64,000 nt of DNA, from the NCBI GenBank assembly GCA_963975425.1, contig CAXBGS010000004.1:434001-498000 (forward strand), read 5' to 3'. Under the pieces are notes generated by a model. It was not told the origin of the DNA. It saw only the letters and a list, made by a program, of their open reading frames with translations, and made no database searches. The translations under genes and the position numbers were made by a program. Shown here piece after piece: positions 38,532 through 48,371 of the stretch. Within the stretch, counting starts at the first letter, position 1, and every line of letters begins with the position of its first letter. The stretch is from CAXBGS01 sp963975425 (GTDB lineage: Bacteria > Planctomycetota > Planctomycetia > Pirellulales > Pirellulaceae).

Positions 38532-38551
38532 GAACCGCTGGAATCGCTTGG

Positions 38552-40951
38552 ATGAACACAGTTAGACATGATGTACAGGAACCCGTTCGTAGCAAATCAA
38601 CGGATGTGATGGATTTGCTGGGTATCTTCTTTCGCCGTAAATGGCACTTCGCCCTCGGCATGACACTCGGCTTAGCGTTGGCCGCGCTGTATTACTTCAT
38701 TACACCGCCAACTTTTCGAGCGGAAATGGAGATTTTGGTCGGACAAAAATCCGGCGATGTGGCTCGCGGAGCGAGCTCTTCCGCGTCGGTCGAAGGCGTC
38801 CAAGCGGAGGAAGACATTCTTTCGACGCATATACAGTTGCTAACAAGTCGCCGAATTCTTGATGCCGCGATGACGTCGGCGAACCTTCAAGAAATTGCAA
38901 GTATTAAAGAGGCAATCGAAGAGGGCGAATCGGCAATCGTTTATTTGCAAGAGAACTTAAAGGTTGCCAAAGGCGGCGAAGGGGTCGCGCGGGATGCCCA
39001 CACGCTGCACGCGACTTATGACGATCCGTCGCCAACGGATTGTGCAATCATTCTGAGAGCGATATTTGACGAATACGAAAAGTATTTGAAAGAACACTTC
39101 GAAGGCACCAGTACGCAGGCGGTTGACCTTTTAAATACGTTAGTAGAGCGCGATGCGCAGGGTGTGATCGATGCCGAAAGAGAACTCACCGAATTTATGG
39201 GTTCAACCACGTTGTTATGGGACGGTGAGCGCAGCAATAACGTTCATAAGGATCGACTCGCAAGTATTGAAGAATCACTGGTCGAATTGACTCAGACTCA
39301 GGCTGAAACCGAGTCACGTCTTGCGGTCATTAGTGATTTCCTGCAATCCAAAGAGCCACAAGACATTACCGACCTGGATCGATTGTCTTTGCTGAGTGAA
39401 AACGAGGTCACTCGTTTGCAGTTGGTATTCGATGTTACGCGAGGCGATGTGGCGAGCGAAGCGTTTCAGGCGGAACAACCGCTCCGCCAAGAGTCCGCGC
39501 GGGCGGAGTACAGCGAGTACTTAAGCCTTGTCATGCGAGAAAAGAAACTGCGCGAGTTGTTCAGTGATGAACACCCTCAAGTGATCTCGATCCAAGAACA
39601 GATCGCATTGATGCGTCAGTTCATCGATCAGAATGCCGCCGACCAAGAAGGACTGGCAACCAGTGAACGGATGCGACCGGCGGAAATGCTGCAGACTTAT
39701 CAGGGTCTCTTGAAGCATGACCTGGATGAAATCCTGAAACGCCGTGAGGTGCTTCTTGAAAAGAGCCGCAGCGAACTGCAGCTTGCCAAGGCACTGGAAG
39801 CTCATGAGATGAGGGCGAATTCGCTGCGTCGAGAACTGCAGCGGCGCCAGGATATTTATCAACGGTCGCAGGACACACTGAAGGAACTGAGTTTCGTTCG
39901 CGATTACGCCGGTTTTTCAACGGACGTGATTGGGGATGCCATCCCACAAGACGAACCGGTTTGGCCACGCACGGCGCTCGTTGGTGTGATCGGGATCTTC
40001 TTCGGCGGACTGCTCGGCCTGGGACTCGCCCTGTTGGCCGAACTGATGGACGTTACTTTTGACGACCCCGATGATCTTAGCCGCAGCTTGGGACTGCCAA
40101 TCTATGCCCACGTCCCGCGTTTCCCGGCCATCCGTCGCAGCCGAAAAGATCCTCCCCTGGCTCTGGATCCCTCGGTCTATATCTATCACCGGCCCCGAAG
40201 CCCGGAATCGGAAATGTACCGTGTGATCCGCACGAACCTGTTCGTGGACACGCGGATGGGCGGACAACGTGTGATCCAGATCACCAGTGCATCGCCGGGC
40301 GACGGGAAAAGCACGACGGCGGCAAACTTGGCGATCGCGATCGCGGATACGGGCAAACGCGTCCTGTTGGTCGACGGTGACCTGCGGCGTCCACAAGTTG
40401 CCAAGCTGATGCGTTTGGATAGTTCACCCGGCATCGCCGATGTTCTGCTTGATCAAGCCGAACCGAGCGACGCGGTTCAAAAGACCGCGGTGGAAAACCT
40501 GTACGCAGTGACATCTGGACGTACGGTCAGTCATCCCGCGGAACTGTTAGAAAATGAACGCCTGCAAACGCTGATGGAGCTTTGGCGTGATGAATTCGAC
40601 TATGTCATCATCGACAGCCCTCCCGTCCTGGCGGTCTCGGACGCATCGATTATCGCGATGGCTTCCGATGCGGTCGTCTTTACGACCCGTATTGTCAAGA
40701 ACGGCCGAAAGGTCGTCGAACGCGCCAAAACCGTGCTCGACAATCAGCGGATTCCCGTGCTAGGTGTCGTGGTCAATGGCTACTCCAGCAAGTCTGGAAA
40801 TTACGGGTATGCCAACGGCTACGACAAAAATTTGTATGGATATGGTTACGGGGAGGACAACACGGACTACTATAGGAACACCCATCAGAAACGTACCGCC
40901 GCAGAGGGGAACGAGCGAGTCGCACCTTCCGAGGAGCAAGTGAGCGTTTAG
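38552..40951 (+). CDS. Wzc-type polysaccharide co-polymerase/tyrosine autokinase
   Basis: 799 residues. Wzz-type N-terminal domain with first membrane helix (about residues 35-52), a periplasmic coiled-coil region (~200-460), second helix (about 475-500) and a BY-kinase domain. The kinase has Walker A SPGDGKSTT (about 578-587), Walker A' VLLVDGDLRRP and Walker B VIIDSPP. The C-terminus has a tyrosine cluster (NGYDKNLYGYGYGEDNT...YY), the usual autophosphorylation tail. It controls chain length and export together with the Wza-like protein at 31711. The kinase and co-polymerase are fused in one protein, as in proteobacterial Wzc, not split as in Gram-positives. Confidence 0.92.
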   Translation: MNTVRHDVQEPVRSKSTDVMDLLGIFFRRKWHFALGMTLGLALAALYYFITPPTFRAEMEILVGQKSGDVARGASSSASVEGVQAEEDILSTHIQLLTSRRILDAAMTSANLQEIASIKEAIEEGESAIVYLQENLKVAKGGEGVARDAHTLHATYDDPSPTDCAIILRAIFDEYEKYLKEHFEGTSTQAVDLLNTLVERDAQGVIDAERELTEFMGSTTLLWDGERSNNVHKDRLASIEESLVELTQTQAETESRLAVISDFLQSKEPQDITDLDRLSLLSENEVTRLQLVFDVTRGDVASEAFQAEQPLRQESARAEYSEYLSLVMREKKLRELFSDEHPQVISIQEQIALMRQFIDQNAADQEGLATSERMRPAEMLQTYQGLLKHDLDEILKRREVLLEKSRSELQLAKALEAHEMRANSLRRELQRRQDIYQRSQDTLKELSFVRDYAGFSTDVIGDAIPQDEPVWPRTALVGVIGIFFGGLLGLGLALLAELMDVTFDDPDDLSRSLGLPIYAHVPRFPAIRRSRKDPPLALDPSVYIYHRPRSPESEMYRVIRTNLFVDTRMGGQRVIQITSASPGDGKSTTAANLAIAIADTGKRVLLVDGDLRRPQVAKLMRLDSSPGIADVLLDQAEPSDAVQKTAVENLYAVTSGRTVSHPAELLENERLQTLMELWRDEFDYVIIDSPPVLAVSDASIIAMASDAVVFTTRIVKNGRKVVERAKTVLDNQRIPVLGVVVNGYSSKSGNYGYANGYDKNLYGYGYGEDNTDYYRNTHQKRTAAEGNERVAPSEEQVSV

Positions 40952-41036
40952 CCTGCCAGTCAATAGATTAATACCTAATTGTTCAGCACACGATTGCGCA
41001 CTCATTTGACGGGGAATCAACCGTAGACCACGGTTG

Positions 41037-43010
41037 ATGCCGCACAACATCATGAAACAAAACAAATCCACCAAGGCCCAAGTTGCAGAGCAAACCTCGC
41101 TGCAAACGATTGGGCTTGGTCTCGACGCGTTCATAACATCATCCAAAGTCCGCCTACCTCTGCTGGTAGTGCTGCACGCCGTTTGTTTTTCTGCGATCTA
41201 CGCCGCGGCGTTCATCTCGCGATACGAATTCGCGTACTACGAGGTGAATTGGAGTCTGTTCCAGCTGACCATTGTTCCTGTGGTTGCTACCAAGCTTGTG
41301 ACGTTTTATGTGATGTCACATTTTCACGGTTGGTGGCGTTATGTCACATTCGCCGACTTGGGTTCACTGCTTCGCGCATCGTTCATGGCGATGGTCGTCA
41401 TCGCTTTTCTGGACTATGTGTTTTCGCCGTTCGATGGCCAGATCCCTCGACTGGTCATTTTGCTTGATACCTTGCTGACCATTCTGGTGATCGGCGGACT
41501 CCGGTGCACTTGGCGGTTCGTCGATGAACAAATCAGTCCCGTGATTCAAAAACGGGACATCGAACGCGTTCTGTTAGTTGGCACCGATCCAGATATTGGT
41601 CAGCTCGCCTCGCAAATCAATTCCAACCAAAAGATGAATTGCCGCGTGAGGGGATTGCTTTCGCTAAACGACGATCACCGACGCAAAGCGAGAATGGGGG
41701 GAGTGCCCGTCATTGGCCCCATCTCAGAGGTCGTATCACTCGCAATCAAGAGAGGCTGTCGCCAGATCCTGGTGCCTGCGGGCAGTCTCTGCGGCAAGGG
41801 ACTCCGTGAAATGGTATTGAATTGCAACAATGCCGGAATCACCGTTCGCGTTTTGCCCAGATTTGAAGACGCATTGCATGCGACCGATGAGATTCCGCTG
41901 CGTCCGTTGAATATCAACGACCTGTTGAAGCGTGATCCCGTGGTCCTGGACACCGACAGGCTGGAAAAATTGATCGAAGGCAAACGATTGCTTGTCACCG
42001 GAGCCGGTGGCAGCATCGGGTCGGAAATATGTCGTCAAGTGATCGAATTCCGTCCCGCGGAATTGACGCTGTTGGGTCGCGGCGAAAACCGCATTCACGC
42101 GATTAACATCGAACTGCGAGAAAAGGCGGCCGAACTGGGCGTGCAGCTGAACATCGCAATCGGTGATGTCACGGACGAACCGAGGATGCGTAACCTTTAC
42201 GAGCAACACCAGCCAGACATTATTTTCCACGCGGCGGCGCATAAACACGTACCACTGATGGAATTGAGCCCAGGCGAAGCGGTTAAAAACAATGTGCTGG
42301 GCACAAAGACCATCGCATCACTGGCCGATGAGTTCGGCGTTGGCCACTTTGTCATGGTCAGTACCGACAAAGCCGTCAATCCGACCAGCATTATGGGCTG
42401 CACGAAGCAATTGGCCGAACGAGTCGTTTACGATTTTTCTCAATCCAGTCACACAAAATTTGCGGTCGTGCGATTCGGCAACGTCTTAGCGAGTGCCGGC
42501 AGCGTCATTCCTTACTTCCAAGAACAGATTCGCAAAGGCGGGCCGATCACGATCACCGACGAGCGAATGACTCGCTATTTCATGTCGATCCCCGAGGCCG
42601 CGCAACTGGTGATGCAATCGGCGGCAATGTGCAGTGGCGGCGAGATCTATGTACTCGATATGGGTGAACCGGTCAGTGTCGTCCAGCTTGCCCAAGACTT
42701 GGTTAGCCTGAGCGGTTTGCCGACGGGCAGTATCGAATTCGAAATCGTGGGCACTCGTCCGGGCGAAAAGCTGTACGAGGAATTGTATTTCGACGACGAA
42801 CATACGATCAAAACCCAACACAATAAAGTTCGCGCCGCATACCCTCGCGATTACCAGGGCGAACCTATTCTGGGGGCGGTTCAGCGGCTGTTCGCCGTCG
42901 TGGATGACGACCCAGAGATCATTCGCCAAGAAATTGCCGCACTCGTCCCTAGCTACCAAAACGCAGATGTACGCAACCAGACCGCTGCGACAGCTGCATC
43001 TAGCGGTTAG
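41037..43010 (+). CDS. UDP-sugar 4,6-dehydratase, membrane-bound (WbpM/PglF/CapD family)
   Basis: About 657 residues from ATG 41037 (a TTG directly before it and an ATG at 41052 are alternatives). Four N-terminal membrane helices (~residues 38-150), a first Rossmann-like CoA-binding segment, then the NAD-binding dehydratase domain with GAGGSIGSE at about 321. The catalytic region is STDKAVNPTSIMGCTK: Met replaces the usual Tyr of YxxxK, as in WbpM/PglF. It removes water from UDP-GlcNAc to give a 4-keto-6-deoxy sugar, the first step towards QuiNAc4NAc (bacillosamine) or QuiNAc. The PglD-like gene at 63364 and the PglC-like gene at 62753 fit this route. Confidence 0.9.
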   Translation: MPHNIMKQNKSTKAQVAEQTSLQTIGLGLDAFITSSKVRLPLLVVLHAVCFSAIYAAAFISRYEFAYYEVNWSLFQLTIVPVVATKLVTFYVMSHFHGWWRYVTFADLGSLLRASFMAMVVIAFLDYVFSPFDGQIPRLVILLDTLLTILVIGGLRCTWRFVDEQISPVIQKRDIERVLLVGTDPDIGQLASQINSNQKMNCRVRGLLSLNDDHRRKARMGGVPVIGPISEVVSLAIKRGCRQILVPAGSLCGKGLREMVLNCNNAGITVRVLPRFEDALHATDEIPLRPLNINDLLKRDPVVLDTDRLEKLIEGKRLLVTGAGGSIGSEICRQVIEFRPAELTLLGRGENRIHAINIELREKAAELGVQLNIAIGDVTDEPRMRNLYEQHQPDIIFHAAAHKHVPLMELSPGEAVKNNVLGTKTIASLADEFGVGHFVMVSTDKAVNPTSIMGCTKQLAERVVYDFSQSSHTKFAVVRFGNVLASAGSVIPYFQEQIRKGGPITITDERMTRYFMSIPEAAQLVMQSAAMCSGGEIYVLDMGEPVSVVQLAQDLVSLSGLPTGSIEFEIVGTRPGEKLYEELYFDDEHTIKTQHNKVRAAYPRDYQGEPILGAVQRLFAVVDDDPEIIRQEIAALVPSYQNADVRNQTAATAASSG

Positions 43011-43101
43011 AGAACCGCCTCACTATTCTGCATCGCCACCGCATCGCCAAGGCCTGCCGATGCGAGTCGTCGCTTATCCATCGTAGAGCAAATAGATCGC
43101 A

Positions 43102-44454
43102 ATGAACGACTCGCGTATGGAATTGGCATCAGAGCGACGCGTTTCTTGGTTTGATACTGAAACGGCGCCAAGTCAACCGTCACCATCACAAGTGACGTCA
43201 CAGGATGTTCCTGAGTCCGATGCGGTTGAGCTGCCCATCGTGTGCATCGTCGGCTTGGGCTATATCGGTTTACCGACAGCCGCCATGCTCGCCGGACATG
43301 GCTTTCGCGTCCACGGCGTCGAAGTCGACCCAGAGACACGAGCCACCATCAACAGCGGCAAGGCTCATGTGATCGAACCCGATTTGGATCAACTCGTCAA
43401 AGCGGGTATCGATTCGGGTCGCTTGAAAGCTTTTGCACAGCCGGCTCAAGCAGAAGCGTTCATGCTGTGTGTACCGACACCGGTCGACGAGCGTGCCGCC
43501 GCCGATCTGTCGTTGGTCGATGCGGCAACACGAGCGATTTGCCCTTTTCTCAGGCAAGGCAACCTGGTGATTCTTGAATCGACCAGCCCGCCGGGAACCA
43601 CCGAGCGTATCGCTAGAATCGTCCACGAGGAAACCGGGCTGACCGACGATCAAGTGTACTTTGCACACGCACCCGAACGTGTCTTGCCGGGATCGATCTT
43701 GCATGAGGTCGTTCACAATGACCGAGTCGTGGGCGGCGTCAATGAAGCCTCCACTCAGGCTGCTGTCAAGCTTTACAAAACGTTCGTGCGCGGCCAGATA
43801 TTCACATGCCACAGTCGCGTCGCCGAAACGGTCAAACTGGTTGAGAACGCAAGCCGTGACGGGCAAATTGCCTTTGCCAACGAACTGTCGATTCTTTGTG
43901 ACAAGCTAGAAATCGATGTCCGTGAGCTTATCGAATTGGCAAACCGACACCCGAGGGTCAACATCCTTGCGCCCGGTTGCGGAGTCGGCGGGCACTGTAT
44001 CGCCGTCGACCCATGGTTTCTGGTGGACAAAGCAGAAAACGAATTGGGAATCGAACTGCCGATGATTCGCACCGCGCGCGAAGTCAACGACGGAAAACCT
44101 AAATGGGTTGCCGATCGTGTCATCGAGCACGCCGCGAAGTTCAAAAGTCCAACGATCGCATGCCTGGGTGCGACTTACAAACCCAATATCGACGACCTTC
44201 GCGAAAGCCCTGCCGCACAGATCGTTCGCGATCTGGTCGGCCGTGTCAGCGGAACGGTGCTGTTGGTCGAACCGCACATCGATGCATTCGACAGTGTCGA
44301 ATTATGCGAAATGCATGATGCGATCGAACGAGCGGATATCGTGGTCTTCCTGGTTGCTCACTCACAGTTCCGCAACATCTCGCAAGAGACTTTGGCGGAA
44401 AAGCTGGTCGTCGACACATGCGGCGCAACCCATCAAACGCTTGCCCCCAAATAG
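43102..44454 (+). CDS. wecC: UDP-N-acetyl-D-mannosamine dehydrogenase
   Basis: 450 residues of the UDP-glucose/GDP-mannose dehydrogenase family, oxidising UDP-ManNAc to UDP-ManNAcA with NAD. The N-terminal nucleotide motif GLGYIGLPTAA is preceded by an unusual ~50-residue Ser/Pro/Gln-rich extension. The catalytic cysteine is in APGCGVGGHCIAVDP, and the Lys/Asn pair in VKLVENASRD is present. The motif GVGGHCIAVDPWF is more like WecC than UGDH. The next gene, wecB at 44519, makes its substrate, so the pair produces UDP-ManNAcA. Confidence 0.92.
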   Translation: MNDSRMELASERRVSWFDTETAPSQPSPSQVTSQDVPESDAVELPIVCIVGLGYIGLPTAAMLAGHGFRVHGVEVDPETRATINSGKAHVIEPDLDQLVKAGIDSGRLKAFAQPAQAEAFMLCVPTPVDERAAADLSLVDAATRAICPFLRQGNLVILESTSPPGTTERIARIVHEETGLTDDQVYFAHAPERVLPGSILHEVVHNDRVVGGVNEASTQAAVKLYKTFVRGQIFTCHSRVAETVKLVENASRDGQIAFANELSILCDKLEIDVRELIELANRHPRVNILAPGCGVGGHCIAVDPWFLVDKAENELGIELPMIRTAREVNDGKPKWVADRVIEHAAKFKSPTIACLGATYKPNIDDLRESPAAQIVRDLVGRVSGTVLLVEPHIDAFDSVELCEMHDAIERADIVVFLVAHSQFRNISQETLAEKLVVDTCGATHQTLAPK

Positions 44455-44518
44455 ATCGGTCGCCTTCATCGCCGCCGCCCCACCTACCGACTTTCGATTC
44501 CAATAGCCATTCGACAAG

Positions 44519-45679
44519 ATGTCTCGTCCAAAGATAGCCGTCTTCTTCGGCACTCGCCCTGAAGCGATCAAACTTGCCCCGGTCATTCGTACGCTTGCCC
44601 GCGACGACCGATTCGACGTTCTCTCCGTATCGACGGGCCAACATCGCGAGATGCTAGATCAAGTTGTCAAAATATTTGACCTGCCGATCGATCATGATTT
44701 AGACGTGATGGTTCCGAACCAAACTTTGGCAGGTCTGTCGTCGCGGTTGATCGCGAAAATCGACACACTCATTGAATCGGAAAAACCTGACTTCGCTCTT
44801 GTCCAAGGTGATACGACGACGGTCTTGATGGCATCGCTGGCATGCTTTTACCGCTCGATCCCGACCGGACATGTCGAAGCCGGGTTGCGTACACGAAACA
44901 TGAAAAGTCCGTTTCCCGAAGAAGCGAATCGAGTGCTTGCAACGCCGCTAAGCACTTTGCATTTCGCGCCGACCGAAGTGAGTCAAAATCATTTGCTTCG
45001 AGACGGCGTCGACCCGAAATCGATCTATGTGACGGGCAACACCGTCATCGATGCTCTTCGCATGGAAGTCAGCAATCAAGAAGACACCGTTGTGCAAACG
45101 GAAATCAAAACGCACTTAGACGCTCTGCTGCCCGCCGACTGGCGTCAGGTGCCTTTCGTCCTGATCACCGGACACCGACGCGAAAATTTTGGCGGTGGAT
45201 TTGATGAAATCTGCGGAGCCATCGGTGATCTGGCGGACCGATTTCCCAAGACGCGATTCATTTACCCGGTTCACCTGAATCCGAATGTGCAGGCGCCCGT
45301 TAAGAAATTGCTAGCGACTTTCGACAATGTCTTTCTGATTCCGCCACAATCCTATCGGCCGTTCGTGGCATTGATGAAGGCTTGTCATCTTGTGTTGACG
45401 GATTCGGGTGGAGTCCAAGAAGAAGCACCGGGGCTCGGTAAGCCGGTACTGGTCATGCGGGATACGACCGAACGCCCCGAAGGCGTGACGGCCGGTACGG
45501 TTCGCTTGGTCGGTGCGGTCCGCGATAATATCGTCGATAGCGTTAGCGAGTTACTATCGGATCAGTCCGCTTACGCAAAGGTCGCCGAAGCCAAGAACCC
45601 GTACGGCGACGGGACCGCATCCAGGCAGATCGTCGATGCGATCGCTACCTATTTCCAACGGGAGCAACTGGATGGGTAA
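44519..45679 (+). CDS. wecB: UDP-N-acetylglucosamine 2-epimerase (non-hydrolysing)
   Basis: 386 residues. The family start FGTRPEAIKLAPVI, the RENFGGGFDEI segment, the TDSGGVQEEAPGLGKPVLV motif and RDTTERPEG, which binds UDP, are all present, so the enzyme should be active. It interconverts UDP-GlcNAc and UDP-ManNAc and feeds WecC. Its stop overlaps the start of the following polymerase gene by 8 bp, a sign of translational coupling. Confidence 0.95.
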   Translation: MSRPKIAVFFGTRPEAIKLAPVIRTLARDDRFDVLSVSTGQHREMLDQVVKIFDLPIDHDLDVMVPNQTLAGLSSRLIAKIDTLIESEKPDFALVQGDTTTVLMASLACFYRSIPTGHVEAGLRTRNMKSPFPEEANRVLATPLSTLHFAPTEVSQNHLLRDGVDPKSIYVTGNTVIDALRMEVSNQEDTVVQTEIKTHLDALLPADWRQVPFVLITGHRRENFGGGFDEICGAIGDLADRFPKTRFIYPVHLNPNVQAPVKKLLATFDNVFLIPPQSYRPFVALMKACHLVLTDSGGVQEEAPGLGKPVLVMRDTTERPEGVTAGTVRLVGAVRDNIVDSVSELLSDQSAYAKVAEAKNPYGDGTASRQIVDAIATYFQREQLDG

Positions 45680-47033
45680 CGAGATGAGCCATCCATTGGG
45701 CCGACGCAATGGGCTGACAGCGCAGACTCTCCGAGAGCGTTTGAACGAATATCTATCGCTTCAAACGCTCGCTGCCATCGCCGTAGCGTTCCTGATTTTT
45801 GGCGGCCGGTTTGGCATTGCGGGTAATCCCCAATCATCCGGCTTGTCGGCGATAAGCGACCTGTTTCATGAAAACTTTCTTCAGATTCGCTGGTGGCTTG
45901 CTGGTGGAATGCTGGTGTTGGCGGCCGTGGACTTTAGCCTCGATCGCCGTCCGCGCCCCGAATACAAAGCGATGCCACTGGGCCTGATCGGATTCGCTCT
46001 TATGGTGCTGTCGTTGTTCATCAGTATGACCTACGCCGGACATAGCGACAAAACCGTCGAAAAGGGCGTTGACCTGATCATCCTCAGCATGACCGTACTT
46101 GGCGTGCATTACTGGGCATCTCGTCCCAGCAAGACGGCGTGCGATTTTGGACGTTCTGTTCTGTTCTTTTGTCTAATCCTTGGCGTGATGCTGTCTTTGG
46201 TCGCTGTAGCAACCGCAGACCTTTCGTCACGACTCGCCGTCGGCGATGGTGGGCCAAACACATTTGTGCGAATCGTCGGCGTGACAGCCTTGGCGGCACT
46301 TGGCCTGCAGATCATGCCACGGCCGTTGTCGATTCTGCTAACACTGGGCCTGCTAACGTTGGTCGTTCTGACTCAGTCTCGCGGCGGCTTGCTCGCTTGC
46401 GTCGCGGGTCTCGGGCTGGTCTTCGTACGAACATTTGGCTGGCGAGCACAGATCGCCTACCTGGGATCGCTTGTAACCGGACTCGCATGCGTCGCCTTGT
46501 TCACAAAAGTTGGTCGTCAGTGTGTGGATATCGTGACGGATCGCTTTATCAACAAAACGTTTCACGACGGCTATACCGCCGGACGCGATGAAATCTACGA
46601 AGACTCAATCTCGATATGGATGGAGAGTCCGTTTTTCGGCCATGGGCTGGCCAGTTGGTGGGATCGAATCGGAACGTATCCGCACAACATCTTTTTAGAA
46701 CTCGGTTGCGACGCAGGCATTGTCGCGGTCGTCGCTTTTACATTTCTGATGTCGGTCTACGCTTTGGAAGGCTATCGATGCCGAGACCAAATTCGAATCG
46801 TCGTTTCAAGCGCTTGCTTGCTGTACTTTGTCGCGGCGCAATTCAGTGGCGACATTTACGATTCGCGTTCGCTTTTCATCTTTGGCACCATCCTGGTCGC
46901 CAGACGTGGCGAAGAATCGCCTAACCGAGTGATCCGTCAATCTTCCGAAACGAAAGTTAATTTGGCGAAACAAGCCACCGCAATCGAGGCTGCCCCGAAC
47001 TGGAGCCTGCATCCCTCGTCGCGACATCACTGA
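45672..47033 (+). CDS. O-antigen polymerase/ligase-like membrane protein
   Basis: About 453 residues from ATG 45672 (GGATGGG...), which overlaps the end of wecB by 8 bp; a longer in-frame reading from 45513 would lie within wecB. About 11-12 membrane helices. The Wzy_C hallmarks are TQSRGGLLACVAGLGL and WDRIGTYPHNIFLELGCDAG (the H-N-E-G pattern). It polymerises or ligates undecaprenyl-linked repeat units at the periplasmic face. Of the two such genes in the locus this one, next to wecB and facing wzx, is the better candidate for Wzy. Its last 7 bases overlap the end of the convergent gene at 47027. Confidence 0.85.
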   Translation: MGNEMSHPLGRRNGLTAQTLRERLNEYLSLQTLAAIAVAFLIFGGRFGIAGNPQSSGLSAISDLFHENFLQIRWWLAGGMLVLAAVDFSLDRRPRPEYKAMPLGLIGFALMVLSLFISMTYAGHSDKTVEKGVDLIILSMTVLGVHYWASRPSKTACDFGRSVLFFCLILGVMLSLVAVATADLSSRLAVGDGGPNTFVRIVGVTALAALGLQIMPRPLSILLTLGLLTLVVLTQSRGGLLACVAGLGLVFVRTFGWRAQIAYLGSLVTGLACVALFTKVGRQCVDIVTDRFINKTFHDGYTAGRDEIYEDSISIWMESPFFGHGLASWWDRIGTYPHNIFLELGCDAGIVAVVAFTFLMSVYALEGYRCRDQIRIVVSSACLLYFVAAQFSGDIYDSRSLFIFGTILVARRGEESPNRVIRQSSETKVNLAKQATAIEAAPNWSLHPSSRHH

Positions 47034-48367
47034 CCGATCGGTGAGAATTCAGAAAAGACATAACAGCGCACGCCCAAGGGCGGAACGGCATCATGCAATT
47101 CGGCACCGCGAATGCGCGGATGCAAGAAATTGAAACTGAACGCCTCAGTAACCAACGTCGATCCTGGCGGAAAACCGGTAACCGATAATTCGACGCTCTG
47201 GTCATCGGACGAATTGCAAACGAATAAATACCGTTTGTTGCCAAAGGCCAGTTCACGCGTCGAAATCGCTGGATAGCTAATCCGTGCCTGTTCTTGCTGT
47301 TCAGTTTCAGTCAAGGAATTGGCTTCGACCTTGGCTTGCTGCGGAGTGATCAAGACGTTCTCGGGGCCTGTGACTTGTTCGATCACGAGATCGGAACGCG
47401 CTTCGCCAAAGAGAATCACCTCGCCCAGCTTTCGATTTTGCAGCAACTCGCGAGCGATTCCCGCGTAAGCGTCGTAATAATCGTCGAAACTATTCTCCAG
47501 TTGTGGTCGGTTGAACAACGAATAGACCACGACGCCTTTGGCACCGTGAATCAACCCCAGCACGACATCATGTCGAACCCAGTCGGCGATCCGACCGCGA
47601 TCCTGCGGTTGAGGATCCTGGAACATCTCGGGGACAAGAATCGGCGTTTGGTTGCCGCCTAATGCCTCGATCGCATCGGTTTGTTGTTCCATGCTCCACC
47701 GGATCCAAACACGGCTATTGGTTTGCCCCGCGAAATTCGTATACGCCCCTTTTCCAATGATGTCGACATACTTGCCGGTGATCGCAAGCGATTCTGCGGT
47801 TCGGTGATTGGGCTCGTAAATCCAAATGGGCCGATCTTTCGGGTCAGCCTGCCGAATCGCTTCGGCGGCAACCTTCAAATAGTTGATCTCGTGTTCACGC
47901 CAGTATCTCAATTCTTCGGGAACCAGATACCACCATGCGATCGAATCGTTGGCCCGAACCCCGGCGACTTGCTGTTGGATTCGAGTGCGGATCTCTGCAT
48001 CGGAAAGCGGATTCGTTTCCGATGCGGCAAGCTCTTCCTTGCCGATTCCGATCGGATAAATGACACGCACACCTGCCTCCGTCGCGCTTGCCAAGAAGGC
48101 TGCGGGTTCGACATAGACGGGTCCCAGCAAACTGTATCCGACGGGCCGATCTCGTTCTGGCACCCCCGCAAAACCGCTGAATGGAAACAGTCGGCCGCGC
48201 GGATAGTATTGGTCGGCCGGCAGATCCTGGCCGATTGGTTTTGCCGGTCGCCAAAATGACGAAGAGTCGTTTAACGTCAGAGTCCCATTGTCACACCACG
48301 TATCCCTGGTTTGCGCCAAAACGCAAAACCACAGCAGAACGATCGTCAGAGTGTTTCGTGGTTTCAT
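47027..48367 (-). CDS. Exported glycoside hydrolase-like protein
   Basis: About 446 residues from ATG 48367. The upstream in-frame start at 48472 would lie inside the wzx coding region. A signal peptide (about residues 1-22: TIVLLWFCVLAQT) is followed by what looks like a TIM-barrel: WWYLVPEELRYWRE, RPIWIYEPNHRT, TPILVPEMFQDPQ and GAKGVVVYSLFNRP, spaced as barrel strands, with acidic residues at strand ends (EE in VPEEL, E in VPEMF) that could be catalytic. The C-terminal ~90 residues look beta-rich (KRYLFVCNSSDDQSVELSV), typical of a beta-sandwich at the end of glycosidases. No definite GH family assigned. Last in the minus-strand gene run, 4 bp after wzx. Confidence 0.65.
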   Translation of the reverse strand: MKPRNTLTIVLLWFCVLAQTRDTWCDNGTLTLNDSSSFWRPAKPIGQDLPADQYYPRGRLFPFSGFAGVPERDRPVGYSLLGPVYVEPAAFLASATEAGVRVIYPIGIGKEELAASETNPLSDAEIRTRIQQQVAGVRANDSIAWWYLVPEELRYWREHEINYLKVAAEAIRQADPKDRPIWIYEPNHRTAESLAITGKYVDIIGKGAYTNFAGQTNSRVWIRWSMEQQTDAIEALGGNQTPILVPEMFQDPQPQDRGRIADWVRHDVVLGLIHGAKGVVVYSLFNRPQLENSFDDYYDAYAGIARELLQNRKLGEVILFGEARSDLVIEQVTGPENVLITPQQAKVEANSLTETEQQEQARISYPAISTRELAFGNKRYLFVCNSSDDQSVELSVTGFPPGSTLVTEAFSFNFLHPRIRGAELHDAVPPLGVRCYVFSEFSPIGQ

Positions 48368-48371
48368 TGGA

